A stretch of DNA of 64,000 nt from Nectonema munidae (taxonomy: Eukaryota; Nematomorpha; Nectonematoida; Nectonematidae). Position 1 is the stretch's first letter, and every line of letters begins with the position of its first letter. A program made the translations under genes and the position numbers. The notes beneath the pieces were generated by a model. It was given only the letters and a program-made list of their open reading frames with translations. It was not told the origin of the DNA and did no database searches. The stretch is taken from the NCBI GenBank assembly GCA_030549495.1, contig JAUIRK010000896.1:1-64000 (forward strand). The letters are read 5' to 3'. Of the stretch, positions 1-11,329 are shown piece after piece.

Positions 1-85
1 TACATTCATGGTAAGTCGTAAACAAGAGAAGATGAAATACCTTCATGGTAAGTCGTAAACAAGAGAAGCGGAAATACATTCATGG
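1..85. repeat. 37-bp tandem repeat at window edge
   Basis: Two full units and a partial third, period 37, each starting TAC(A/C)TTCATGGTAAGTCG. The array probably continues to the left of the window. No coding content is seen. Confidence 0.85.
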
Positions 86-211
86 TGTGTGCATGTATGT
101 GTGTGAAGTGTATGTATAACCTTATCATTTAAGCAAATAAGTCACGATAATATTCGAATATTCCTCCTTAATACAACTTACTATGATGGAATATATCGTG
201 TAATCGTATTT

Positions 212-330
212 TCCGTGGTGGAATTTACCTACGGTGTACTTTTCCGTGGTGGAATTTATCTACGGTGTAATTTGCGGTGGTGGAATTTATCTACGGTGTA
301 ATTTTCCGTGGTGGAATTTACCGTCACCCT
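212..330. repeat. 31-bp tandem repeat, about four units
   Basis: The motif CCGTGGTGGAATTTA(T/C)CTACGGTG recurs with a spacing of 31 bases; the GGAATTTA core falls near 220, 251, 282 and 313. The last unit decays into CCGTCACCC. It is a small minisatellite separate from the 37-bp array beside it. Confidence 0.85.
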
Positions 331-3300
331 TTTATGGTACTTGATTCAACTTTGTTCTTCAATTCATTAATTTCAAGACGTAAATCTTGAAACTCTTTCT
401 TCACGGTTTCTAGAATTTCAGCATTATTTTGTTCTTTGGTAGGATGAGATTTTGATAGCTTGGGTATACTTAAACAATCATTAGAGACCAAGCGAATAAT
501 GATCATCAAAAAATTTATTATGGTACAATCAGGAAGTTTTGAGCATTTCTAGCAAAACCAATTACTACATAAAAAAGAACACGTCATTATCAACTTTGCA
601 TTTAAAACAATTCCAAGAAGAAATATCAACTTTTTTCTTCATAAGATTATAAAAAACAAGCTCATAAAAAAGAAAAAAAAACTCCTGAAAAACAATGAAT
701 GAGAAATGGAAATGTTTAAATTTAAACGTGTAATTAGCTTGTTTTTTATTTTAGTTTTTACTACAACTCATTTTTGTGATATCTTAATTCTACAATTAAT
801 CTTGTGAAGTCAAAATATCGTACAAACGAGGACATTAATCAACTCACAGAATAGAAAAGAGCTCTTTTATCAAATTTATTAGAGAAAATTTTATACATCT
901 GTGTTAAAGCCTTACCTAAGAGTAGGATTTTTATGACATTAAATTAAGTTGAAAATTTTATTAAATTGTTGATTATATCAAATGAAATAAACTTTCCCAA
1001 ATTTGGGGACATGTGCACGACTAGTATATTTCCTCTTTTAAAGCGGTTAATTAATTAAATATTTGTTTCCCATAATTTTCAATATAGAAATAGAATATTT
1101 ATGGCGAAATCGATACTAATTTTCTAATTTTGTCTATATATCTGAAAATGATAACATTCTCTAAATACATAAAACACATTGTAATAATGAATATAATAAA
1201 CCAAAGCTTCTAACTCGACATTTAAAGAGTCAAAGACAAAGATTTTCACTTTTTCAAGCATAAAGAAGTGTTTTTCAAGAAACAGAGAAAGAATGCAAAT
1301 AGTAGGTTGTTCGAGCATGAACCACTAGGAAAGATGTTGTTCTTCACAGATTTTTTTTGCTTTACAAGAGGGAACGTTTAAAGAAGAATTTCAAAATGAA
1401 TTGCTAAATGGACTTTCCTTAAAGAACAGTTTTTATTACACGTAATAAACATTCGTCTAAATTAAACAGAATGAATTCCCATTTTAAATGCTTCAATTTA
1501 TATGTATGCTCTTAATAGCTTAAAAATTTTTGAAAGAAGAGTGTGACGAGGGGTTTAATTTTTTAAAACTTTTTCAGACAAAATGCATATGGTAAATGGA
1601 AACACTCACACACAAACTACATTAGTAAACAATTCTATTGCAATATGTAGTTTTGCGTTAGGTATACAGGATAACTAATTAGACCAGTAAAATTTACTAG
1701 TAGGCATAATGCGGTGCAATTAAGTAAAGTGCATTATCGAAAAATGACATAATTTATTGGTAAGCTTAACCAATCATAAAGTAAAGTACTTACTAATATT
1801 AGTCCTAATTTTTTCATAGTCTGACTCTAAATGTTTAATTTGTTTTAATTAATTTGTTTCTGTGTTTTTTGGATTTTGGCTAAATTTCCAACTTTGAAGC
1901 TGTTTAATGTTCATAAATTATTAAATGTTATAAATTTTAAAAATCTGCATTTTATTATTTTTAAATTTATACCAAATTATAAAAAATTTCAAAGTTTAGC
2001 GTTTTTAAAATTAAATAATTAAAAATGCGAAAATAATAATTAACATATGGATATTTTCTCTTGTGAGTAGTTTATTTTTACTAACTTTATATGTAATATT
2101 TGATGAAAATTTGCTATTCAATTAGCAAAATACATAAATCACTTATCTAAATTAGAATTTTACTACTCAAATTAAAATAAAATTCAAAAAGTAATATAAT
2201 TTATTGGGCACAGGATTTAAAACGGGAATTTTCGCCGACACTCGGCTTTATCAAACCACTATACTAATGAGTATGGTAGAAGTAGAAAACTGAAAGGATT
2301 AGCGTAAAAGTTGAAAACTGGAAGGATTAGCGTAGAAGAAAACTGTGTGGTATAACGAAGAATATGTTTACTATGCAAGTTAAAAGTAATGCTTACTAAC
2401 ATGATTTCTCGGTGATCTCTCTGCATTTAAAATATTTATTACATCAATACAGATTGATTTATTACCTTACACAATAAACATGAATTGAAATCGCTTCTTA
2501 AAGAAAAATGAATAACATATATACTTACAAGTTATTTGATATTTATAAAAATGTTTTCTAAAAATAAAAATAAAAAATTTGGGTATGTAAATCAAAATGT
2601 TCTTTCTTTGATATTGAAAAAAATATATTAAAAAATTTTTTTTCCAAAACATTTTTTTTCATGTTTACAAATATTAAATAAATAAAGAAAAAAACAAATT
2701 TTTAGAAAACCATATATAAATAGAAAATATTGAAATGCTCCACATATGGAAAATTGGCTAATTGAGTGTGCAAATAATCCATAATAATTGTAGCATTAAT
2801 ATATATAATTTAGTGAGTTTTACAATGTTCATAACTCAACATAAACATGTATGATGATTGAAATACGCAATTATATATACAAACAAAGATGGTATTGATG
2901 TTTAAGTTTATAATATTTCTGACACTGAAGAAATGGATGAGGAAATCTCCGATGAAGTTTTTACTGCTAATGTTACTGAATGGAAATTTTGACTTAAAAA
3001 GAGAATATAAATGGCATTTCAACGTTAAGCACTCCAAAATAGAAGGAAAATTCCACTTTTAGTAAGAAAATATTTCAGGTTCAACAAAAATCTTAACATA
3101 GTTTTATGACGAGTAATAGCCAACTTTTTTAAAAATTTTGCTACAAATATATTTGCAGGTATTGGCGCTTATGTCAAACATCTACGCTAAATAATTCTGA
3201 GTTTTGGCTGGAAAGATATCGGTCACTTTTTTTGGTAAAATTGTACCCAAAGGAAACTACTACAGTACAGCTCAAGATTTAAGAGTTAACTTTGTTTTAA

Positions 3301-3700
3301 AGATAATGATAATAAATTCGTTCAAAAAAATTAAAATATTTTTCCAAATAAAAAGGATAAAATGGTAATGATGAAAAGTTAGAGCAGATTATTATTAGAA
3401 AAGTAGTTATCAACTTTTTACTCACAGGACACCATTTGTTCATTTGTCTAAATGTTACTACCCCCTCCCTCTCCCTCCTTTCCTTCTCAATTTCAAAAAT
3501 TATTATCTGCCTAATTTGCATTTGAAATTTTTATCAAGGTATACATTCAAAAGAATGCTGATATAATATAGAAAATCTTCATATTTCTGTCGTATATCAG
3601 TGTTCTTTCAAGATAACTAAGATACAAGCTTAATACATATACATTTACAAGAATATTTTTATAGTGGGGTTATGCACATACACTATAGAAAGTCTGAAAT
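331..3700. other. A+T-rich DNA without recognisable gene
   Basis: Only short chance reading frames are present, none with a recognisable domain. A roughly 22-base motif ending GGATTAGCGTA occurs twice near 2290-2335. A short acidic stretch on the plus strand near 2930-2990 (DEEISDEVFTANVTEWKF) recalls the acidic N-terminus of piggyBac transposases but is too short to call. Confidence 0.6.
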
Positions 3701-3704
3701 TTTT

Positions 3705-4245
3705 ACTTCCTTAACCCAATGGGCGTAAAACGCCCCTCTTCCCTTCACTAAAAATTAATTGTACAAAATTAGCTGAATGATATCCCTTCAAAATTCGTGA
3801 CTTTCCGTAAAATCGCTAGCTGCATTCTTTGTTACCATTTTTATGGTATAGTTGAAAGATTCATGTCAAAAACGATCAGTCAAAATCAAAAAATAAAATT
3901 TTTCAGCAAAATTTTGACATTATCTGTAGTTAAACTTATAATTTAGGTAATATATTATATACATTATACACCCTTGATTTATAATTAATTATATGCAGTT
4001 TTAAACGCAAAGCACTTTATATATTTAATTTTTTCAATAATCATGGCTACTTTTTGAAAATGTCTATCAAAATTTTGATTCATCTCAAATATATCTAATA
4101 AAATATTCTTTTAAATTTTACATAAAATATATGTTTTTATACCAAATCAGCCATGATAGTTTCATTTATGGACTCATTTTTTGAATTTAGGATTAGAAAA
4201 TACCTATAAGTGTCAATCAAATTTGCGGTTTACTCCTCTGTTTGG
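3705..4245 (+). repeat. Dispersed repeat A, copy 1 (hAT 3' end)
   Basis: This stretch aligns, with gaps, to 54590-55090 and in part to 38565-38720. Shared landmarks in order are a C-rich start, TTAATTGTACAAAATT, AAAATCGCTAGCTGCAT, GACATTATCTGTAGTTAA, AAATATATGTTTTTATAC and CAAATTTGCGGTTTACT. The final landmark is also the end of the transposase dimerisation domain encoded on the minus strand at 4230-4320. The repeat therefore appears to be the 3' terminal region of that hAT family. Its left edge carries the small palindrome GGGCGTAAAACGCCC. Confidence 0.75.
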
Positions 4246-5905
4246 TTGAAGAATGAGAGAAGCAAATGAAAATAACCTTTCAACGGGTGCAGAAGACGGG
4301 ATTGCAGTGTTATATTTGAAGAAAATTTCTTTTATTGACGGTTATTTTTTCAATGAATCAATATCATTTGATGGATCATTCAGGTATTGAGAGACTTTTA
4401 AAGAAGCTTGATTTTTGCTGATTGATATTTGTCTTCTTAATCAGAAAATGTAAAAATGAAGCTTTATTTTGGTCTTTGTGAAAGTCATTTGCTTCAGATA
4501 GAGTTTTATTTCTATCTAAGACTTTTTCTGCAAGCCTAATTACCTTCTCTCTTTCGTTTTTTTGACGATTGGTTTCATTTTGAAGGTTGGGTGCGTAACA
4601 GTAGCAATCATTGCATCTGTAGCATAATTATTTTGTTCAATAAGGTCGGAAAATGGTTTTTCAAATCCCAATATTTTAGCTTTGAGGTCTGCTGCAAGAT
4701 ATTTCAAGTCTTTTTTTTAAACAAAGGAGATCTTTGTGTGTTTTTCGAATCACAGAAAGAATGTGACCATTAAAACAATGCTGTTTAGCTTGCAGAAAAT
4801 CTAGAGCTAGTGCAATAGGTTTTAAAATTTGACAATATTGATGTAAAATAGTTTTATCAACCTCACGACTAATCCAATTTATCACAATCATAACGGAGTT
4901 TTTCCATTTCAATTTCTAAAAGGCAAATAAGTGAGTCGTAGATGGAGTTCCATCTCATTATGATTGGTGTGACCAAAGACTTTCCACACACTTCCTGAAT
5001 GATTTCAGCTAATTTAGGATAGTTACATTTCTTCCACAAAGCCTTTGCTTTAGCCATTGCTGCTAGTTTAATTCTCTTTTCGTTGTCCGGAATCACAGCT
5101 TTCTTTATATCTGTGAGATAAACATTTTTCATGTTTAGGCAAAATGAAATGGCTTACACAGTTTTCTTCATTCACGGCCACTTCTTCTTTAGGAAAAGAC
5201 TGAAACTCAACTTCATCTTTATCAATGTCATTGTCTGATTGTTGGAAGTCTGTTTTAATGCCAAATTCATTGAAACATTTCACAAAATTGCTGCCATTAT
5301 CTGTAACAGTCCTTGTTATTTTGTTAATGCTCAAACCATAAAATTCGTGAATATTCTGGAGCTTTTCTGCAAGTATTTTTATGAATGAGCTCCATGAAGT
5401 CGCTCACAAGCTAATGCACATGATTTTCTCTTTCTTCATTAATCCAATGCACCGTGATACCAAGAAAACTTCTTTTTCTATTCCACCAAACGTCAGTTGT
5501 AGTACAAACATATTTTAGTTGGTAAAGAATTTTGTTTATTTTTAACTTTAAAAATTCGCTTTTCTTATCCAGAGAATTTGTCAGCTTTTTTCTAATAGGA
5601 GAACAAACTTTTCAACCAGACTAATCATTACTAAGGGCCTTGAAGGATTTAGACACTACTCTGGATAGCGGCAACATATTTTCAATTATAAACTCTGAAA
5701 TGGATTTTTCCCCATGATTTTGAGTACATGTAAAGAAATCAGAAATTGTGCCTTGTTTTGATTGCATTTGTTTCTCTGACTTTTGCTGCTTCAAATTTAT
5801 AAATGATTTGTTGGCATCAGGGTGAATCATCTTCAAGTGTGTCATAAAGTTTGATGTGACGAAAGTAGATCGTGACAATACCACGTTTTTTTTAGTACAC
5901 AATTT
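4225..5905 (-). pseudogene. Decayed ZBED-type hAT transposase
   Basis: This minus-strand relic of a hAT DNA-transposon transposase is spread over several frames. Reading 5' to 3': a BED zinc finger near 5905-5800 (CKLC, then HLKMIH), an acidic linker, the motif CTTTDVWWNRKRSFLGITVH near 5490-5430, VTDNGSNFVKCFNEFG near 5310-5265, a zinc-knuckle-like KCLSH near 5130, RWNSIYDSL near 4945, the helical block ending ALDFLQAKQHCFNGHILSVI, HPTFKMKPI near 4590, and the hATC dimerisation motif [20 protein letters not shown] near 4290-4240. Domain order and motifs are those of ZBED/hAT proteins, where the DDE centre cuts and pastes the element. At least four frame changes and in-frame stops are present, and a small deletion follows KCLSH. 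An acceptor (TTGATATTTAG) before the BED finger suggests an upstream exon or intron. It cannot be active. Confidence 0.88.
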
Positions 5906-7000
5906 ACATTTGGCACTAACTAAATATCAAACACAATGAAATAATTAAAAAAAATTTAAAGATAAAAATATCGTAAAAAAATAAATGCAAAGTGGGGACG
6001 TAGTGTTAATCATAAAATATGCAGTGGCTTTTTTAACAAGTATATTTAGTTCTCTATAAAGCAGGCTTAAAAATGAATTTAAAAGTTGTGCACTATTAGA
6101 GTAGCCCTTTGACAACTTGCAATACCTTATAATTTGCAACCAAATCATGGATCCCGTTATTCTAACAAGTCACTACAACCTAAAAAATATTACAATAAAA
6201 AAGGTGTTAAAATAAGATATTGAAGAATTAATTTAGCATTCATACACACATATACTTTGCTAGCTCATGTTGTTATATTGGATATGCCATTTAATTAAAT
6301 GCAGTTATTTACAGCTTGTTATTTTCAAAGGTGGTGTTTACCATTCGCGGTAAATTTTTTTCCAAGAAGCTTAAGTTGCGATAAGATTTAAGAAATTAAA
6401 GAATGCCTAACGGGTATCTGGTCTCTCAGTTAACCACTCGTTTAGTGTAATTTCTCAAAACTTTGTCATATTTTTTTGCAATAAAAAAAATTAAATACAA
6501 AATAATAGATGAGGCAAAGTGGGAAAGTTTCATTAATACAGAAGTCCTTTTTCTTCACATTTACTTATTTTTAAAAAAGACCATAAGAGTCAGCAATTTG
6601 AATTTTTTATAAATTCATTTATTTCATATTAAAAAATCGAGTTAACTTATTTTATGAATCACTATTTCTGTTTCAAATACAAAAGTTCATTATCAAAAAA
6701 AATTAAATTCTTACAATTCCAGATCAAAAATATAGTCAAAGTTAGATAGACTAGATGAGTTGTTATTTTAATGATTTCTGAAAAGAATAAAAACTTTCAT
6801 GACGTAATATACAATTTGATGTATTTTCAAAATTTATAATTCATCAAAAGCATGTAATGGTAAAATGTAATGGAGATAAACCACATCACCCTTTTGTAAG
6901 AGAAAATTATTGTAAACAAACATTTGGCGCCACTGGCTAATTCTTCATGCAAGCCTCATAAAGACACACAAAGAAGATGATATGTGTGTGTTGTGTAATT
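5906..7000. other. A+T-rich DNA between two hAT relics
   Basis: No gene is recognised. The part nearest 5906 may be intron or 5' flank of the decayed hAT. I could not identify that element's right terminal inverted repeat. Confidence 0.5.
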
Positions 7001-8870
7001 CAGGGCAAACAATTTTTGACCTAAAAATTCCTGTTTTTTTGACTCTATGACCTTCAAAATTTTGACTTTTTAACCTAAAAATCCTAAAATTTTGGCTTAA
7101 AATTTTTTTTTAAAAATTGCACATTTTCAAACTAATGAATAAATTTATTGCACAATACTCATTGCATTCGCATCCGAAAACAAAAAAAAATTTTAACATT
7201 TGAATTAAAATAAAATAACATATATTTAACAATGTTATTCGCATTGAAATTTCGATCTTTAGCCAATAGCTTTTTCAACATCGAAAAAGATCTTTCAACC
7301 GACGTTGTGGTAAATTGGGATTTTTGGAGAAGGAGATAGTCACTGGGTGAAACATTATGATTTTCCAATTGTATAATATTGGAAATGTCATTTTTTTCAA
7401 ACCTTTTTTAACTTTCGATTCCACATACTTCTTGCTCGAATTTCAAGTTGTTGAACAATTTTTGAGCATTTTCAATTGGAAAATTTGAGGACTGCGATTT
7501 TTCAACAATATCCGCAAGCTGTAAATAATTTTGTTTAATCAAAAAAAGTTGCTTTGTGTTTTGTAAATTATTTACATTTTTTTGCTCTTTGTACCAAAAT
7601 TCCACCGTCAATTTTGAAACTATTAACAATTTCTCTCACCCGGCATAAATTGTCAGCGTAGTATGCTGCAGCTCTAAGCCAGGTTGCCCATCTTGTTGCC
7701 ACAGGACCAATTGATTTGAAAAGATTTCGTCTTTTTTCTTTCACTGTAGCTGCCTTTACCGATGGTATTAAATCGTCTATTTCTTGGAAATTTTTTTCAT
7801 ATCACTAGCACAACTTAAGTTGTAAGAAGCTGCATCTGTTAATAGCAACAAAAATTTTTTTTCATCCACTTTGAAATCAATTAAGTTTTTTTCGATTATC
7901 TCGCTACTCAAATTCTTATCGATCGCTTCAGGGTTTGTTAAATAAGCCTTTTATTGGCTCATCGATCGAGTCAATTAAAGTATTGACAAAAAATTGATTC
8001 GAAACCTGACTTTCATCTATTACTAAAAAAATTGCTTGTTTGTTAGTTTTTCTTTGAGCTCATTAAGATTTTCTTCGGCGAGTTTATTCAATACCAGTCG
8101 GCGCGATGATACTGATGGTATATTGTAGCCTAAACTTTGAAAAAACTTGCGAATGCAAGGATGTGAAAGTTTGTGTAAGGGTTTGTTGGATTCTAGAAAA
8201 GAAACGATGACACCTTCAAAAAAACTTTTTTTAACAGGTGTAGCAAAATTTTGTATAGACGAAGTAAAGGAAAGGGAAGCCAAAAATTCCTCATTCTTTT
8301 TGCTATTTCTTTGACTTTCGACGAAAAAAGTTTTTTCTATTTTAACATTGACTTTGCAAAGTTTGCAAAACAGCTCTTTATTATCGATCTCGAATTCTTT
8401 CGGGTATTTCGAAATTAAAGTATTGACTTTCAATGAATATGTTTTTGCAGGTTTAGGCATGATTGACAAAAATTTAAGAAATATTGATATTTGATATTAA
8501 TAATTATTTAATATTGATATTATAATAATTTAAATTTTTTTAAATTAATTAAATTAAATTAATAATTAAAAACTGGGTGTTTAAAAAATTTTTTTTCTTA
8601 CTATTGATTTTGTGAAAACATTTTTTCTCACATCGGATTTTTCGATTTTTATTTTTGAAATTTGAAAGTTTTGAAAAAAATTTGACTTTATGAATTTTTT
8701 TTTGACATATCGAATTTTATTTTACCTAACGTTAATTTTTTTTAAATTTATTGACTTAATAAAAATTATATTTTGAAAGAAAATTAGGTGCTGAATCGAA
8801 TGAGCATAGTTAGAAATCTCCTAGTTCAGCACAAATTTTTTTTTTACTTTATTGACTTTTGTTCGCCCTG
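7001..8870 (-). mobile_element. hAT transposon, CGGBP1/KRBA2-like, with both ends
   Basis: The left end CAGGGCAAACAATTTTTGAC and the inverted right end CAGGGCGAACAAAAGTCAAT form imperfect terminal inverted repeats of the hAT type (CAGGG start). The flanking octamers GTGTAATT (6993-7000) and GTATTAAT (8871-8878) match at five of eight positions, which suits an aged 8-bp target duplication. Both subterminal regions carry many TTTGAC motifs, a plausible transposase-binding repeat. The transposase is on the minus strand. At 1,870 bp the element is slightly short for an autonomous hAT, and its gene is broken. Confidence 0.8.
7159..8469 (-). pseudogene. Broken CGGBP1/KRBA2-like hAT transposase
   Basis: The N-terminal frame (8469-8023, ATG at 8469) has a basic start, a BED-like finger (LFCKLCKVNVKIEK) and the segment SHPCIRKFFQSLGYNIPSVS, as in CGGBP1-like hAT proteins. 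Further on, in shifted frames, are FVNTLIDSIDEPIK, LLLLTDAASYNLSCASDM (the usual LLTDAA block) and GPVATRWATWLRAAAYYADN, where ptRWgTWl.Aa.yY is family-typical. The C-terminal hATC block TSVERSFSMLKKLLAKDRNF lies near 7330-7270. At least three frame changes separate these parts, so the gene is dead, although the protein order is almost complete. It sits entirely inside the terminal repeats of the host element. Confidence 0.85.
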
Positions 8871-8878
8871 GTATTAAT

Positions 8879-9384
8879 ACAACTTCTAGTACTTTGATTT
8901 TAGTGCTTCATTTTTACACACATGTTTCTAATAGTCTTAAATAATTCAATATTTTTTTCATCACTTTTAGTTATCATTGAAAATAATACGCCATCATCAT
9001 CACACTAATTGTAGATATTTGCTAGTTAAAATACAGTAATCCTTTCAGATGTGATTTAGTGTAAAATCAAAAGAGTCATATCTATAAGAGAGCCTATATA
9101 AACGGGTTTCACTTTCCCTATGCATTTTGATGTAAGTTATCGTTATATAATTATATTGACGCAAGACTACTTGCATTAATTTAGGTTAATTATATGTTAA
9201 GACCAGAGGAAAAAAATTTAATTGACAAAAGATTTAAATGAAATTATTAATAATTACTTTTATATTTACACTTTTTTGTAATTAATAATCTGTTTCAATT
9301 ACTTTAAAGAAACTATAATTATCGAAATTACAATTATGATAAATTGTAATTAAAATTGTAATTAATTACTTTTTTAATTAATTA
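8879..9384. other. A+T-rich spacer between hAT elements
   Basis: Very A+T-rich, ending in runs of TTAATTA/TAATTAC just left of the small hAT at 9393. No gene or repeat family is recognised. Confidence 0.5.
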
Positions 9385-9392
9385 CTCTCAAG

Positions 9393-10058
9393 TAGGGTGT
9401 CCACCCCGGGGATTCTCATCGCCTATTGCCCGGGGAATTTCTGAAATTTTTACTTCTCGTCCTCGAAACTCATTCCTCGACTCCCCGAGGAGTTTTGAGT
9501 TCTTCGATTTGCTTCTGTGCGGAACTGTTTGATGAAAATTTTAGGCTAATTTTATAATTTTAAATCAAATCAAATTTTTAAATCTACATTTTTTGATGAA
9601 ACAAAAAAGTTGTATTAAAGCAGAAATAAAATAATGAAAAAAACGTTTGACCTTTATTTGGAAACAAAAAGAAGGCCCGAAGTTTTGGAAAATTTGTTCA
9701 AGAATTTAAAAAGCATAAAACCAACATCTTTAGACTCCGAACGAGTGTTTTCATCAATGAGATATTTTTCTACGAAAATAGGAAACCAGTTGAACGATAA
9801 AACTTTAAACGCCCTAGTATTTCTTAGATATTTTTTCAAAACATGAATATTTTTTTTAATTTTTTAAAAATAATTTTATTCAACTTTTGAACTAATAAAA
9901 AACTTTCAGAATACTTTATATTTTTTCATTTTAGAAGAGTTTTTTTATTGTGAAAAAATCGTTTTCCTTCCCCGGGGAATCCCCGGGGAAATATTTCAAA
10001 AATTACGATGTCTTCGTTCCCCGGGGAATGAAAAAAAGACCTTAAAGTGGACACACTA
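9393..10058 (+). mobile_element. Short hAT element with perfect 8-bp target duplication
   Basis: The ends are TAGGGTGTCCAC and, inverted, TAGTGTGTCCAC (11 of 12 identical). They are flanked by identical octamers CTCTCAAG at 9385-9392 and 10059-10066, the expected hAT target duplication. Both subterminal regions carry G+C-rich palindromes (CCCCGGGG/CCCGGGGA, five or more copies), very unlike the A+T-rich body and probably transposase-binding sites. The 666-bp body keeps only the tail of a transposase. It looks like an internally deleted derivative of a larger hAT. The intact duplication suggests a relatively late insertion. Confidence 0.93.
9634..9846 (+). pseudogene. hATC dimerisation domain remnant of transposase
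   Basis: The 70-residue open frame contains KPTSLDSERVFSSMRYFSTK, then GNQLNDKTLNALVFLRYFF. This is the hATC signature (pTS.dsERvFS...yf.tk.rn.L.dktl.aL.fLr). Only this C-terminal part remains inside the 666-bp element. The BED finger and catalytic core are absent, so it codes for no active enzyme. Confidence 0.88.
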
Positions 10059-10089
10059 CTCTCAAGCTTGAGTATAATGGTTTCATTTT

Positions 10090-11070
10090 CAAATCTTATA
10101 TATTATTTTTTCTTATATAGTTCCAACGATCGTAATTTTTTGTTTTTCAAATCTTTCAGCAATTTCTAAAGTTGGGAAAATTTATCCTTTTTCACATTGT
10201 ATACTTTGTCGAAATAAGGTGTCATTAATTTTTCACAAACATATAAAGCAAGTTACTTCTCTATTTTGCATTCATATTTACCCAAGTAAGGAAAAGCATT
10301 GCACAAATATTTTGAAGATTTATACACCAGACACTAAAACATTCAGATAAAAAAGATTTAGATTTTTAAATTTTACAATTTGATTATTAAGTTTTGATGG
10401 CATGCATTGAAGAATTGAACACCGACATTTGGATAGGAAAAGCTCTTCATCTATTGTTAGGCTAAAAGATGGAACATAACTGAGAGTTTTGAATGAAGTT
10501 TTCCCAAATATCTCTCTAATCAAACAAAACTTCACTTTATCTTTGTTTCTCCTTCTTGAAGTAAGGTCCGTATATGTCTCATTATCAATTTGAATATATC
10601 TCACCTCATTTTTTTTCGATAATTGAAATTCCATATTCTTTGTTACAGAGATCATTCAAAGGTGTATTTTTGGCAGCAAAAATACCTCTTGCATATTGAA
10701 ACCAAAATAAACATTTTTATATCTTCTAAAGAGACAAAAAAATGTTATCATACTGTTTTCCATGTACTGTTGCAAATTTCAATAGACTTCATCATACTAT
10801 TGTTGAAAAGTAGTAGCATGTTTTGAATATGCTGTTGGGCCAGACTTAAATGTGAAAATATTTTCTTTAGGAATTCTTCCATTTTTAGAAACAAAAAACA
10901 CGCTTGTCCTGATTTTGAAAAATCTATGTTTTCTGCTTCATAAACCAATTGTTCTGAGCTTTCAAAAAAATCTGAATTTTTAAGTTTTCTATTTCAAATC
11001 TTCATTTTCAATATAAGATGAAAAATTTGAATTCGAATCTTCCATAGATTCTGGACAAATTTAAGCTTAA
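10090..11070 (-). pseudogene. Decayed piggyBac transposase fragment
   Basis: The clearest part (10655-10320) includes DKVKFCLIREIFGKTSFKTL and then SYVPSFSLTIDEELFLSKCR, followed by MPSKLNNQIVKFKN. This matches the piggyBac catalytic block (Y.P...ltvDE.l..frGRc...qymPsKP.kyGiK) and keeps the DE acidic pair. Upstream (10948-10748) is a weak N-terminal helical part. Downstream, in other frames, comes AERFEKQKITIVGT, the family's La..L..k.itivGT block. At least three frame changes or stops are present. No flanking TTAA pair or terminal repeat was found, so this is an old fragment. Confidence 0.75.
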
Positions 11071-11329
11071 AAATGTTATAAAAAAGTGAGTCTAAAAACT
11101 TTATTCAAACTACTTTCAATATATATAGAAAAAATCGGTTAAGCCAAACACAAAATAAATCTGTAGTAGCCAGGTTATTGCCATCTTGATATCATTATCA
11201 CAGGTGTAAATCAATCAATCGACAACTATTTTGATTTTTGAAACTTGATTGCTTTCCAGAAAAATTAAGAGCTTGGGTGACGAGTTTATGTTAGAAGTTT
11301 TTTCTGACTGTTCTTCAAAAGACTCCTAA

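Noticed and set aside
2527-2555. 29-nt minus-strand stretch between TTTATTTTTAG and GTAAGT
   Set aside because: Pure A+T-rich sequence, not a multiple of three, two of three frames closed and no partner exons.
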